64,000 bases of DNA, taken from positions 372,001 to 436,000 of the forward strand of contig JAHEWK010000032.1 in NCBI GenBank assembly GCA_020740775.1. Direction: 5' to 3'. Position 1 is the first letter of the stretch; each line of letters starts with the position of its first letter. Both the position numbers and the translations under genes were made by a program. This document shows positions 30,836 to 42,688 of this stretch, in pieces. Source of the DNA: Ilyonectria destructans. Lineage: Eukaryota > Ascomycota > Sordariomycetes > Hypocreales > Nectriaceae. The notes under the pieces are model-generated. The model did not search any database and had not been told where the DNA came from. It worked only from the letters and a program-made list of their open reading frames with translations.

Positions 30836-33571
30836 CTATTTATTTTGGCCTGTACGCTCTTTAAGTTGCTTAAAAAGCCAATCTAATGAGCGTTGCCCTC
30901 TCTCCTCGTCCAGCTGTCTCGCCGACTCATCTTCTGACCAGTCGTTTGCCTGTGACCGAGAGACCACCTCATCGACGATCCGTTTGCGAGTAGAAAAGAG
31001 TTGCCTCTCACTACGTAGCCGCCACTGTGAGCCCCATCGCTTCTCTAACGCGTCAACCGAGTCCATATAGCCTGCCAGACCATGTCTCCAGAGCCTCACG
31101 AGATCTCTGACTGTACGAATAGTACGTGGGAATCCGATCTGTGGAGGTAACTCTGTTGTTGTCGTGGTGGCCGTTGGGGCTCTGGTAGTTGCCGGGGCTC
31201 TGGTCTCTGGGGATGAAGACTCCCTTCGTTGTGAGGACGTTGGAATACCTTCTTGTTGTTCGTATCGAACAGACTGATGATGTGTTCTGCCGAAAGGGCT
31301 GATAGTTGTGACTATAGTGATCTCAGCCTTGTTGCGTTCTTGGATCTCATCTTTCAGCCTCGTGACTTCTGCTTTAAGAGATAAAACCTCCGTCTCTACA
31401 GTCTTCTTTAGACTATAGATTCCAGCCTCAACTCCACGGACTTTCTCTGCAATTGCAGGTATTGCCTTCTGGATTAACTCGGCCTGACTATCCTCACGAG
31501 ACTCCTCAGAGGCACGTAAGACGCTTGCAGCAAAGTCTTTGTACTCATCAGTCTTGAAGATGGGATCTTTGAATATAGGATGGTTAGGGAAATCGCGTGC
31601 GAGAAAAGGAGCATCTTGCAACAAGACTACTCGTAACCATCCTAATAGCTCAATAAAAGCACCTGCAGCTTTATTCTCAAAGACTTCAGCCATCTCATGA
31701 CTAGAGTCTTTGAAGGCTTGGAACCAAAAGTCAGCCTGAGGCCAAATTTGAGAGCGTAGCCAAGCCGAGGGCAAGACCGTGGAACGTTGAATAAAGTAAC
31801 TGCCAGCCCATTCTGGCGAGAAGTCGGCAGAGGCTCTCATGAACGCGTAGGGTAGCGATGTGAGATAACAGCCTATCATTGAGTCTCCCATATTCCATCT
31901 GCCAGCACGTCTAATCTAATAATAAGTTAATAGTGTTACCAGAGTCAGAGGGAGGTTACCTACTTGTGCCTCAGGAACGCCAGCCATATCGGCATTTTGC
32001 GTAGCAGCAACACGAGGTGCATGACTAGCCTTAGAGGTCTTAATGCCGACATGGCTATATAGACGACGAGTCCACGTGTGGCTTGTTTGATATGAGAGTT
32101 CTGCTATATAATTATAAGCTACAAAGACTCGCAAATAAGAAGACAATCTAACTTACCTGTTGGTCTGTCTTTCTGTTGTCGTAATATCTTAATATTATAC
32201 CATTTCTCGGGACGCGAGAAGTCTGGAAATGGCTCTCTTTCAACCTGCCAACGAAAAAACAGCCAGAAAGCGAGTTGGCCAACCAAACAAGCATAAGGGT
32301 CACGATGTCTCAAGCAAGCCCCATACTCGATTCGGCCGTTCTGGTTAGTTTTGCCTTGATTCATAACCACAACAAAGGCGTAGGTTGGGTTGTTGTGAAC
32401 CTGGACGCCCTCGTTAGGACACTCAAGACAGAAGCAGTCGGCCAACTCAATAGGCCTCCGGTTGCTTGATCGTAACAACATGTGGTTGCCGAAGAGAAAA
32501 TCCACGGAAGTACGCAGTCCACACGCCTTCTATTTCAATCCCCAGGCACAACGAGTATGCTCTGGTATTTTGGCAGGCGAGTAGGCATCTTTAATGGTGC
32601 CTACCATACGGTCTGCCCACTCTTCACGTCCTTTCTCGTGAGTCTGACGCAGAAGATAGCGATAAATAGCCTTGTTTGCAAAGCCACGTGGATGTGGCGA
32701 TGGATTTAACATCTGGCCATTTATTCTCCTCGTTCGTTGCTCTGCCCAGAGTCTCGTAATGGCGTTGCCGTAGGTCCTCACGGTGTTGAATTTGAGCGTG
32801 AGTGCGGATTTGAATGGCTCCTCTTCATCTTCTGATGTCAGATCGATCTTATCCACGGCCGTTTTGACGGCAACGGTGATACAGCTGTCATCTGGAGCTG
32901 AAGGGCCAGCAGGGTCGTCAACAGAGGTCGTCTTGGCCTTCTTGGCCTTGCGTTCAGCCACGCCTTCGGCCCAACGTTTTCTCTCATTTTTCGCTCGAGA
33001 TCCAGTCTTAGGTGCCCTGCTGACGACTTTCTCGTCGAGAAACTATACCAATTTGCCCTCATCCACCAGGTCAGCTGGCAGAACGCCTCCCTGGTTGTAC
33101 GGCTTAGGCCAGTCTGGAGGGATAGACGGGAATGCTTTCTCTGTACACCATTCCTGGATATAAGTTAGCAATATGATTCGTCTTGCAGTTAAATTATAAT
33201 AAATAAGCAGCTGTATATGTGGTGGTGTATGCAAGTTGCTGTCACGGGCCAGGGCCCATATCCTTGCGGCTGTGCCGCAAGACGTACTTGGCTCGTGCGC
33301 GCCAGGGATGAGAAATCGTTCCACAGCTCAGGGGCACTGAGGAACTTCATTCTTTCTTCTTCATCTTTGATGTAAATAGCATCCTGGACTAGATAGCTGG
33401 AATACAGTTACTAGAGGCCGTTCACAGTTGCCTCCATACCTTCCACTCCTTCTGGGGACGCGTATACGTGCGACGCGTATTCTGTGGCTGCGTCTTATCT
33501 TCATCAATTAAATAATAGTTGGTCGCGTTCTCAACTGCCTTAAGAAGCTCAAAATCTTCGTGTTGGGCCAT
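30836..33571 (-). pseudogene. Crypton-type tyrosine recombinase gene with two in-frame stops
   Basis: Five exons (33571-33440, 33383-33288, 33153-32157, 32103-31964, 31915-30836) form one frame of about 814 codons, interrupted only by TAG at 33043-33045 and TAG at 32530-32532. The order fits Cryptons: an N-terminal SAM-like DNA-binding part ('RRTYTRPQKEWK', 'LVDEGKLV'-stop-'FLDEKVVSR'), then catalytic residues R in 'MLLRSSNRRPIE', H and R in 'SHAPRVAA', a W in 'RRAGRWN' and the nucleophile Tyr in 'GCYLTSLP'. A GCR1_C-type DNA-binding domain lies near the C-terminus ('RTVRDLVRLWRHGL ... KRWGSQWR'). A SUMO-interaction-like 'KIDLTSEDEEE' lies in exon 3. Cryptons integrate by recombination through a circular form and lack inverted repeats, so the element ends were not located. 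Both stops replace likely CAG codons. Confidence 0.8.
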
Positions 33572-34611
33572 TTTAAATGGGTTGGTCAACGAAAATGGTG
33601 ATATTTTTGCTCAGTGTTGTATGACGTGGTTGGTGTTGGTGTTGGTGTTGGTATTGGTTGCACGCAGAACACTCGAAAAAAAATCGCGACCTGAAGGGCA
33701 CAACAGGGGTCGGACCTTCAAAAACGCGTCGAAAAGTCGATTCACTATGGTCATCCCTGTCATCCAACGCCAGAAACGAAGGTCCAGACCTTCTGTTTGC
33801 TCGGTTTTTTTGGTGCAGCCGTGTGGGGCCGGATGACAGACCCCCCCTGCAGATGACAGTCATGCCCCGTTTTGGCCTGCGATACCACTCACTTTACCCC
33901 TGTCAGTCACAATTGCGGGGGTGAAAGCAGCGGAAGCGGAAGCGGAAGCCGGAGAAGCGGAACTAGCGGAGCTCGCGGAACTAGCGTCAACGCTATGGGA
34001 TCAGGCTGTGGAGTTCGTATGTCTACGAGATGGACAGTCAACTGGCCCGGTGTCACATTAGTATTAGGTGTAGCTTTACTTTGCTTCTCTAATGATGATT
34101 TCTGTTTTGATCTTAGTTGCTACTTCTGCGTATTTTGGTCTTGAGAACCCTAAATGGAGAGGATCCCAGTCATCGACCGTACTGGAGCCTTTGGACGTAC
34201 TGTACCATGCATTTCCTCCGTCTGGGGATTGTTATGCCAATTCCATGCCACCCTTAGTCATTACTCGTATGCAGCGAGTGGAGATAGAGGCAGGATACAG
34301 ATGTCACCAGAGACTAAGCTAATGGGGAGGGATGTTAGGTCGGAATGCCCAGACGCCAATAAGCCTCGGATAAATCCCTGCTCTTGGGGCTAATTTAGCG
34401 CCTTGTCACGGCTGAAACCGTCATGGCCAGGGCTGCAAATTTCGAGCTTCCGGTGGCAGGAAGAGACATGGGGCTGGATACAGTCGACGGCCGGCCGGGT
34501 CCATGCACGAGAAGAAGTGGCTCAATGCCATTCTAGGAAAGTCGATAGGCATTTAACTTACTTGATGCGGTCAATAGCTAACGGACTTCCTGTCCGAGGA
34601 TCTCCAGAGTA
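33572..34611. other. Upstream region of the Crypton with short tandem repeats
   Basis: TTGGTG hexamers are repeated at 33629-33658, and GCGGAA hexamers with variants at about 33930-33985. An ACGCGT site lies near 33723. No gene supported. Confidence 0.55.
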
Positions 34612-34787
34612 CCGTAAAAACTCTGTCAAGTCAAACAACGCTAAGGTTGGACTAAGCCCACTATAGATAGTAAATGCGCATGGGAGGATACAAGAGAGCT
34701 GCAATACTGCTCACGGATTGGACAGATTGTTAACCGAGTGCGGCTCTGTCTATTTTAGCGTTGTTTGAGTTGACAGAGTTTTTACGG
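34612..34787. mobile_element. MITE (176 bp) with TA target duplication
   Basis: About 34-bp terminal inverted repeats starting CCGTAAAAACTCTGTCAA, nearly perfect, bounded by TA on both sides (34610-34611 and 34788-34789). The interior is non-coding. The structure is that of a Tc1/mariner-derived non-autonomous element, of a different family from the one at 18367. Confidence 0.9.
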
Positions 34788-34789
34788 TA

Positions 34790-35302
34790 TGGTGGAGCGC
34801 CACTGCGGGCAAGGACAGACTGCGCTGTTTAACCCCGTTCCCCCGCTTCCGTATCTTGATACTTGGGCTAGATAGAGCCCGTGTTTCTTTTCCAGTGGTC
34901 TGCTTGCAGCGTACAAGGGTCTAGATGGACAGGGTAGGACCATGAAGTGCCAATGACTACGAAGGTGATTGCTGATACTCCCAAGAACAACGGGCTTCAT
35001 TGTTGTAAGTCTTTAATAGGCAAATAGACCAATCAAGGATGGATCTAGCACCATGTTTCTGAACACAAGAACCATTGAGTTGAGCGGTAAAGGGGGTGGG
35101 GGTATGTTGTAGCGTGCAATAATTCTTTTATTGTCACCATCTCAAACCAACTGTAGCGCGAGTGAATATTGACTCAATGACTTGTGCATTGCTGTTATCA
35201 ATTCCAAGTCCCTCCTCGTCTTAATTATAAACGTACAATCGCCAGAATTCCCCAATCTAGCCCCTTCCCCTTCCCCTCACATGAACCTCAGCGCGATTCA
35301 TC
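34790..35302. other. Intergenic region downstream of the CFEM receptor
   Basis: No supported gene; the part next to 35302 is probably the receptor 3' UTR. Confidence 0.45.
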
Positions 35303-36950
35303 CTATGGCAGCGAACGAGCATTACAGGCCGGTGAAAGGTCTGACATCTCATACACAAGACTAATCTCGTCACCATCACCGTATTGCACTTCGAAAGTCT
35401 TCTGAAGTAAGATACCTTGACCGCTTGTACTGGTACTATTCCCGGCTGGTAGCCTGGTAGAGGCGACAATGCTGGTTCCGTGGCTTCGATCCAATACGTT
35501 CGTGAAGCGGCCGTTCGATTGGTATTGGTGCTGGCAACCACGGGAACTGTGGTGAGACGAGCCAGAAAGCGCAGGGAAGAGACGAACAACCAGGAGACGG
35601 AAAACGGGTAAGCAGGTGCAAATTACACCGACTAAGATCTCAGCCATAGACCAGAGAGAGATGTCGAAATAATCCCAGGTTATGTTCGGAGATTTGGCGA
35701 AGGTAACGATGGATTGAAAGCGCAGGATGCTGATCACGGTCACACTATCCTAACGTTAGTACAATGTAGTTTTGATTTGTAAAACACTTTCCTCGAACAT
35801 GACTGATCAAAGTCATCCAAAGACTAGGGGAGCGATACTTACAGTGTGCCGACGCAAAACATGACACCTACACCGACCTTCTTTTTCCAGTGAAGCTGGA
35901 GGTGTCGCAGTTCCCATGACGGAATCACTAGAATCCATAGATCCAGGACAACAGAAAGAACTGAGCTTGACCAGCTCACAGGGTTAATGGAGATACAGCT
36001 ACCCCCAGAGGCTCCGGCCCACTGGGACCAGACATATTGGATAGGTCGACACTGAAAGATACTAATCATAGTAAATACTAGCCCATGAGCTGCAATGAAA
36101 GCTGCAGTAACTCGGAGCAGCCTCTGGGTCCGTTGAGCAGGGAAGATGTATATATAAAAGAGGACCAAGGCTTCTTTGATGAGAGCAGTGGAAAGAAAAT
36201 AGAAGATGCTTAGCAAGTAGAAATGAAACGCAAATGAAGAAATGTTCTCTGGGGTGCGCGTCCAGACATCTCGACCCAGACCATCGCTGCCCATGTCGTG
36301 GATACTAAGAATCCCCACAGTCGTTGCTGAGACCATGGTAGCAAGCACAACCCAGTCGTCCCAGCGGAATTCCATTCGGGCAAAGTGTTTATAGGAGAAG
36401 CGCATGATGACGAAGATGCTAGCGAGCGCAAGCAGTAATCCGGTGGTGATGATGAATGTTTGCGAGCGGTCACGGACGGTGCTACCACAGGCGGTATGGC
36501 TGATATTAAGCGCAACTGTGTCCATTGAACCCAGTCAGCCAGGATATCGTGATTCGGTGAAGAAAGCAGAAAGTTTAACAGAGGAGGGTAACTCGGAGCA
36601 TACGTAAGGCTTCTGGGATCTGGCAGTTCGCCATGACACAATAGGTCAAATCTTTTTGAAACTGCTCGCTCATACAGACACAAGTCTGAATGGCGGTGTC
36701 ACAAAAGACTTCATCGAGAAGTCCGCCTATGCAACGGGTCTAAAAAGCACGTCAGTCATATTCCAAGGTTGGCATGTAGAGCGAGATCGATCTGGATGGG
36801 TGTTTCGCTGATATTGCTACCGTAGCGTGCCACAGGACATACCGAGCACGAAGGAAGCCCCAGACTGTCGGGAGAATGCGGAGAAGCCTTCGTCAAGGAT
36901 GACAAGGCCATCAATGCCAATAGCAACAGGGGACTAAGTAATGCCACCAT
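35303..36950 (-). CDS. CFEM-containing Pth11-like receptor
   Basis: Four exons (36950-36843, 36739-36604, 36515-35843, 35744-35303) give 452 residues in one frame. Residues 1-22 form a signal peptide (LLSPLLLLALMAL). Residues about 30-80 form a CFEM domain with Cys in 'LPSCSTRC' (across an intron), 'DEVFC', 'CVC', 'YC' and 'NC'. Seven transmembrane helices follow with the rhodopsin-domain marks 'RFSYKHFARMEFRWDDW', 'DGLGRDVW', 'SIFQCRPIQYVWSQW', 'LHWKKK' and a TM7 with 'VGVICTCLPVFRLL'. The cytoplasmic tail is Ser-rich. CFEM-Pth11 proteins are plasma-membrane sensors of filamentous ascomycetes, some needed for host-surface sensing. It is the most complete of three related genes in this window and shows no lesion. 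Confidence 0.85.
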
Positions 36951-38084
36951 CACTGCCCGTGTGCGGCATGGCAAGGTCTGATGGTCCACAGTAGGATCCA
37001 CAGGCCCAAGTCTCGGGAAGCCAACAATAAATGTGTTCCGGCCGGCAACCTCTACCCACCCCAGGGTCTCCCAGCGAGACGAGAGACCAAATGCAGCCAC
37101 CTACTCCTTTTACTAGCCGAGCCACTGGTGTCTGGGGTCAGGATGACGCGGGGTTGCTTGATGTTGGCCATATGAGGGGAGTCTGTCTTTGTGCTGGACA
37201 ACGCCACCTTATCGTGTAGGGACAGAACCGAAGGCGACCAAAGAAATCAGAAAACCCCTGCAACCCGTGGACCTGACATCTCAGGGCTGGCGTACCAGGG
37301 CTGCGCACCAGGGCTGCGTCCCATGGCTGCCGAGATATGTTGCCACAGAGACCTGTACGGTATTTCCTATTCTAGTTTTACCCCTCATGGCGGAACTCCG
37401 GCCGAGCTTATCAAAGGATTCAATAGCAACTTCCGATTGGCATTGACGTCTACACCCTCCTGGCTTCACACTAGTGGGCTAGCCTACAGCCACCCTCCCC
37501 CTCGCCTTGGCTGTCAAGCCACCCCAAAAGCCCCAAGGGAAACTGCAAAACACAGGGCAATATGATTCAGAAACAATAGTGCCCTTGTCATTAAGAAAGC
37601 GGAGGCCGCTTAGGCGCACGGAAGTTTGGGAAGTTTGTTTGTGCTCGGGAACTCGGGCAAATCATTCAGGCCGTCTCCAGGCTGTGTTTAGCCTAACGGG
37701 TGGAGATACCCCAGACTCGGGAATTTCCAAAATGGAAAACTCAGAAATGCGGGGTTGAGCAAAACGATAAGACTGTGTCGAGGATTAACGTCCCCATTCG
37801 GATAATAGATAGGCCACTAAATTGACCGTCCTCAGCTCCATAATACTTCGCACAAGTCGAGCTACTTAGAATAATGCCGAGGTATCCTGACTTAGGTGCC
37901 CGCCGGCTGCCGGTGTCGCAACGAGACGGACTGGAGCAACCGCCGTGTTGGCTATATAGTTGATAGGCTCGCTTCAGCCAACTGACACTGTTCCCTCCTC
38001 AACCTACCGCCGCAAACCAGAACCACCTCGCTTTTGCCTGTTTACTTACATACCCATACCCCAACTCAGGGACAAATCATCGCC
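36951..38084. other. Divergent promoter region, receptor and amidase
   Basis: Lies between the starts of two divergent genes. No gene supported. Near 37280-37325 there is a short run of three 12-bp-like repeats (CAGGGCTG-CG-A). Confidence 0.5.
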
Positions 38085-40049
38085 ATGGCGACACCAGATT
38101 GGCAAGCGCTTATCCGCGAGAAGCGGGCTTTCCGAGAGTCGCAAATCCCTGCTGAATGGCGGCTGGATAAAAAGGTTACCAGTCAGGCCCACCGTGACAA
38201 TCCAATCAGTGCCTTTGATCTGCTCCATCAGACCAATCTTCTCACCCAACAGGAACGCGAAATCACGGAGAAGTACGATGCTACTGCTCTCCTCCGCAAG
38301 CTCGCCTCTGGCACGCTGTCTTCCCTTGAGGTGACCACAGCGTTTTGCAAGCGCGCCGCCATTGCCCAGCAGCTGGTACATGCCTGGTTCATTGTCCTCC
38401 TATCATCTAGCTGCTGACATAGCAAAAGATAAACCCCCTGACAGAGATTTTCTTTGATAAAGCCCTTGAGCGAGCAAAGGAGTTGGATGCCTACCTGGCC
38501 AGCGAGGGAAAACCTATGGGACCCTTTCACGGGTTGCCTATCAGTCTTAAGGTTTGCCTGCTCTCTGCTTCAATCACACATCATCCCAGTAGCAAGATGG
38601 CTGATATATACTTCCAAGGATATGTGGATGATGAAAGGTGAAGCCGCTACTCTGGGCTTTGTCGCATATTTACCCAAGCCGGTGGCCGAGGAGAACTCGC
38701 CTATTGTTGATATCCTTCTCGAGGCTGGTGCTGTTTTTTACTGCAAAACCAACGTTCCACAGGGCCTTTTCGTAAGTCCCGCATGCCTCCCTAGCATGGC
38801 AAGCCCCGCGGGGCTTGCTGGAAGAATCTGGCTTACACATTGAACCTAGGCGATGGAAGGCGAGAACAACGTGTTTGGCGTTACGCTGAATCCGCACAAG
38901 CTTACCCTGGGTGCTGCTGGTAGTAGTACTGGTGAAGGTGCCTTGGTTGGCTTCCGGGGCTCGCCTCTCGGCGTCGGTACCGATATCGGTGGCTCTATCA
39001 GGTCACCGTCTCTTGCTAGTGGCTGCTATGGATTTAAACCGACAGCAAACCGAATCCCCTTTTCTGGCCAGCAGTTCCATTTTCCAAAAGGCTGGCCTGG
39101 GATCTTGCCTTCCGCTGGGCCCCATGCCAATAGTGCCCGCGATCTTACATACTTCTGCAAGGCTATTATCGCTAATGATAGCTGGAGAAGGGACCCCACT
39201 GCTCTAGCAATCCCCTGGATAGAGGTTCCTAAGAGGAAGCTCAGGATCGGCTACTGGGAGGGTGCGCCTGAAAACCCTGTGTTTCCCCCGATTCTTAGAG
39301 CACTACGCAAGGCTGCCGAGGCTTTGAAGACCGCTGGGCATGAGCTTGTGACAATATCGACACCGCAGGGAGCTGGGACTCTCGATTGCGCTGGCATCTA
39401 TGTTCATTCTCTCGGCTTCGATACGAAGGCCACTCTGATGCAGTTCCTTGATGACGCTGAAGAGGAGATCCTACCTGCAATGAAGAATATGAGACAAATA
39501 ATGGTAGGGATGCCTAAGAGCACGCTTGATGATGTCTGGAAATTCAACGGCGATCGTGGCGATTATCGTCTTGCATGGCACAACAAGTGGGCCGAGACCG
39601 GTATTGACATTTTGCTTTGCCCTGCCCATCAAGGAACCGGCATGCCTCACTGGGGTTATGGCTTACCAGTTTATACCATGATCTGGAACCTATTGGATGT
39701 AAGTGCTGGATTAGGATGCATACTATATATTTCCAGAAGGCGGCTGACGATCACAGTGCCCCGCTGCTGTAATCCCTTTCCTGAAGGCGGACAAGAATAT
39801 TGACACAGGAGATGTCGAGGGATGTAAGTCTTCCATACATGGCCCATTCAGGCCATCTTCTGGTCTGCAATGACAGATCTCTGCAACAAACATTACAAAC
39901 TAAACTAATGCCTTAAAAAAGTTGATGCAAGTGCTCTAGATGGCGCTCCTGCACATGTGCAGGTGGTCGGCTGGAGCCTCCGCGATGAAGAGGTATTAAT
40001 GGCTACAGAGGTTATTGCTGAGATTCTGGGGAATACTTACAAGATTTGA
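38085..40049 (+). CDS. Amidase (amidase-signature family, acetamidase-like)
   Basis: Six exons (38085-38375, 38429-38551, 38619-38771, 38850-39698, 39757-39823, 39922-40049) give 536 residues in one frame. It hydrolyses an amide to acid plus ammonia in the cytoplasm; the exact substrate is unknown. The catalytic Ser-cisSer-Lys set is visible: Lys at the end of 'GLPISLK', the cis-Ser in 'GAAGSSTGEGAL' and the nucleophile in 'GTDIGGSIRSP'. The usual GGSSGG is GSSTGE here, a mild deviation. The C-terminus 'PAHVQVVGWSLRDEEVL' is typical of fungal acetamidases. ATG 38085 opens 'MATPDWQALIREKR', the common start of this family. Intact and divergent from the CFEM receptor; it could supply nitrogen from amides. 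Confidence 0.9.
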
Positions 40050-40658
40050 TTTGATTTTAGATAATTTATCTTAGCTTATCCTGGATATTTAAAACTTTGG
40101 TTGTGCAGCTGTTACATTCGATGTGAAAGATGCACTTGATATGTGTCATATGCTCCTGATGTCCAGTCTAACAGAGGGCTTGAAGCAGTTCGTATATACA
40201 TAACCCCAACTCAACCCCCCTAAGATGGGTACGGGGGGATGGCACGAGTACGGGCGGACACTTCCAGTCATCTGTCAGATCGAACTCCTGCTAGAGCTAC
40301 TTTTACCCAAACGGACTATTTATTGACATTCGCAGTCCATATGAAATAGTGAAGTCAACAGGAAAAGACGCCACTATCGCGCTCTACTTCCGTCTCTCTG
40401 AGCCCTAGGCACTCAAATCTGCTGGACATGGACAAGATGTACTTCTTCAAGTACAATTTACACGTAAAGATATGCAACCGATGTGTTTATTCTCTATGGC
40501 AAAGCTAAACATGGCTATGAAATCGGTGTTTGAAATTGGTATGCGAGTGATGCGAATATACCGCGGAGGTCACATAAAGTGTGGTTGTCATGTAGATGTA
40601 GAAAGATGGATGACGAGCTAAGACTACAGTTGAGGACGGGAGCATAAGGTCTCCTTCC
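40050..40658. other. Gene-free region next to the truncated retroelement
   Basis: Amidase 3' UTR and unassigned sequence up to the point where retroelement pol homology stops. No LTR, PPT or integrase sequence was recognised here. Confidence 0.45.
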
Positions 40659-42560
40659 TCACGTGATGTTACATATAATGCCAGTCTTAAGCACCAGGCC
40701 CAAGACTGGTTCTTCATGTATCAGTTTTTGTGTCGTTGCAAAATGGGATATGTTCTTGTGGTCTGTGTAGACCTTGACCTTGTGCTGACTTCCTAGGAGG
40801 TAATGTCGAAATTCTTTGAAAGCATTGACAATTGCAAGAAATTCTTTGTCGTAGATAGGGTAGTTGAGCTCGGCTCCGTGTAGTTTTCGTGAATAGAAGG
40901 CTATTGGATGTAGCTTGCCATTCTCATCTCGTTGTCCAACTTGGGCCCCTAATGCGTAGTCTGACGCATCAGTTTCTAGCTCGACTTCTCTGGTGGGGTC
41001 GAATGTGGCTAGAACGGGCTCTTTCAGGATTGCCTCCTTGAGTGCTTGGAACGCTTCTTCTGCCTTTTGGGTCCAGATGAATCTTGTCTCCTTCTTTGTA
41101 AGTTCAGTCAGCGGTATTGCGATTTTCCCAAAATTGCGTATAAACCTTCGGTAGTAGTTTGCGAATCCTACGAAGGATTGTACTTCCTTAAGGTTCTTCG
41201 GTCGTGGCCAATCTCTGACGGCCGCTACCTTCTTGGGGTCCATCCGAATTTCGTTCGGGCTGATGATATGTCCCAAGAATTCTACTTCGTGCGTGTGGAA
41301 TGTGCTTTTCTCGGGTTCGACGAGTAGGTTTGCGTCTTGGAGTGCCTTGAGCACTTTATGGACGTGTTCCGTGTGTTCTTCTTCCGTTTCCGAAAAGATT
41401 AGGATGTCGTCCAGATAGCATACCACAAAGTCGTCGAGATGTTCCCTCAGCACGTGGTTGATCATTCGTTGAAATGCCGCTGGTGCGTTCGTCAAGCCAA
41501 ACGGCATGACTGCGTATTCAAACAGTCCGAATTTCGTTCGAAATGCTGTTTTCCATTCGTCTCCCTCCTTGACACGGATAAGGTTGTAAGCTCCCTTGAG
41601 ATCTAGAGCTGTAAACCATTTCTTGTTGTGTAGTCTGTCTCGTAGTTCCGTGACTAGGGGCAACGGCGTTCGATCCTTGAGGGTAATGTCGTTGAGTTGC
41701 CGATAGTCGATGACGAGTCTGAGTTTTCCATTCTTCTTGGGCACAAACATGACTGGGTATCCTGCCGAGGACTTGGAGATTCGGATGTATCCTTTCCTCA
41801 GCATGTCTTGGAGGTATTCCTTCAGCGTTCGTAGCTCCACTTCGTTGAGGTTGTAGATGGGATAGAACTTTGGTTTTGTTCCAACTTTTAGTTCTATTTC
41901 GAGGTCCCATTCGCTGTGTTCTGGTAGTCCGGTTTCCAGTTCTTCTTCGAACAGCTTCTGATAGATGCGGTACTGTAAGGGTACGTTCTTGAGCCTTTCT
42001 TGTTTGTCGGTGGGTGTGCGTCCTTCTTCGAAAGCTTTCTTCTGAAGCTCGAGGACTTCATTCATTTGCTTGAGTTTGCGTTTGACGAAAGCAATGGTTC
42101 TTCTAGTGCGGTTTGCTTCCTTTCTCGCACTGATATGTCGTGTCCCTTTGGGTGGTGAGGAGGTTCTTTCCTCATGCCATCCTTCTCCGTCGTCATCGGT
42201 AGAAGGTTGAGATCTCAATTCATCGTCTGACTCGTCGTCATCGCTGGAGAGTGCGTCGTCCCATTGTCGCACCTGGCCAGTTCTCCAATTGATCCATGGG
42301 TTGTACTTGTACAGCCATTTGTAACCTAGGACCAAATCGTGGCTCATGGCAATCACATCAAACGTGATTCCTTGATTTCTTTCGTCGATTTGGACTTTGA
42401 GGTGATCAATCTCTCGGTCTACTCGTCCTCCATTCGAGGTGAACGGTTGTCCTTCCAGGTTCTCGGCCCTGTACGGTTTCTTTTTGTACTTCCATCTGAG
42501 TCCAAGTTCGTTGACCACTTCGGGGTCCATGTAGTTCTCTTCTGCACCGCTGTCTACCAA
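40659..42560 (-). pseudogene. Gypsy pol: protease, reverse transcriptase and RNase H, truncated
   Basis: About 633 residues. The retropepsin-like active site 'VDSGAEENY' is at the very start (homology extends a little upstream without an ATG, so the product probably comes from a frameshift out of gag). Reverse transcriptase motifs include 'FVPKKNGKLRLVIDYRQLN', 'MPFGLTNAPAAFQ' and the catalytic 'CYLDDILIF'. RNase H has 'ELETDASDYALGA' and 'YTDHKNISHF'. After 'FATTQKL' the relation to gypsy pol stops and about 20 unrelated residues lead to the stop. The integrase domain is therefore missing and autonomous insertion is not possible. Confidence 0.88.
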
Positions 42561-42688
42561 AGCGTTATATTCCTTTCCGCGTATTCGTACTGAGAGGTTG
42601 AATGACTTCTGTCGTTGTCCGGGTTTTCCTGCACTTCTGAGTGCCCTTGTAGGGAGTTCTTCCCTGATTTCGCCCCCCTGCGGCCCTC

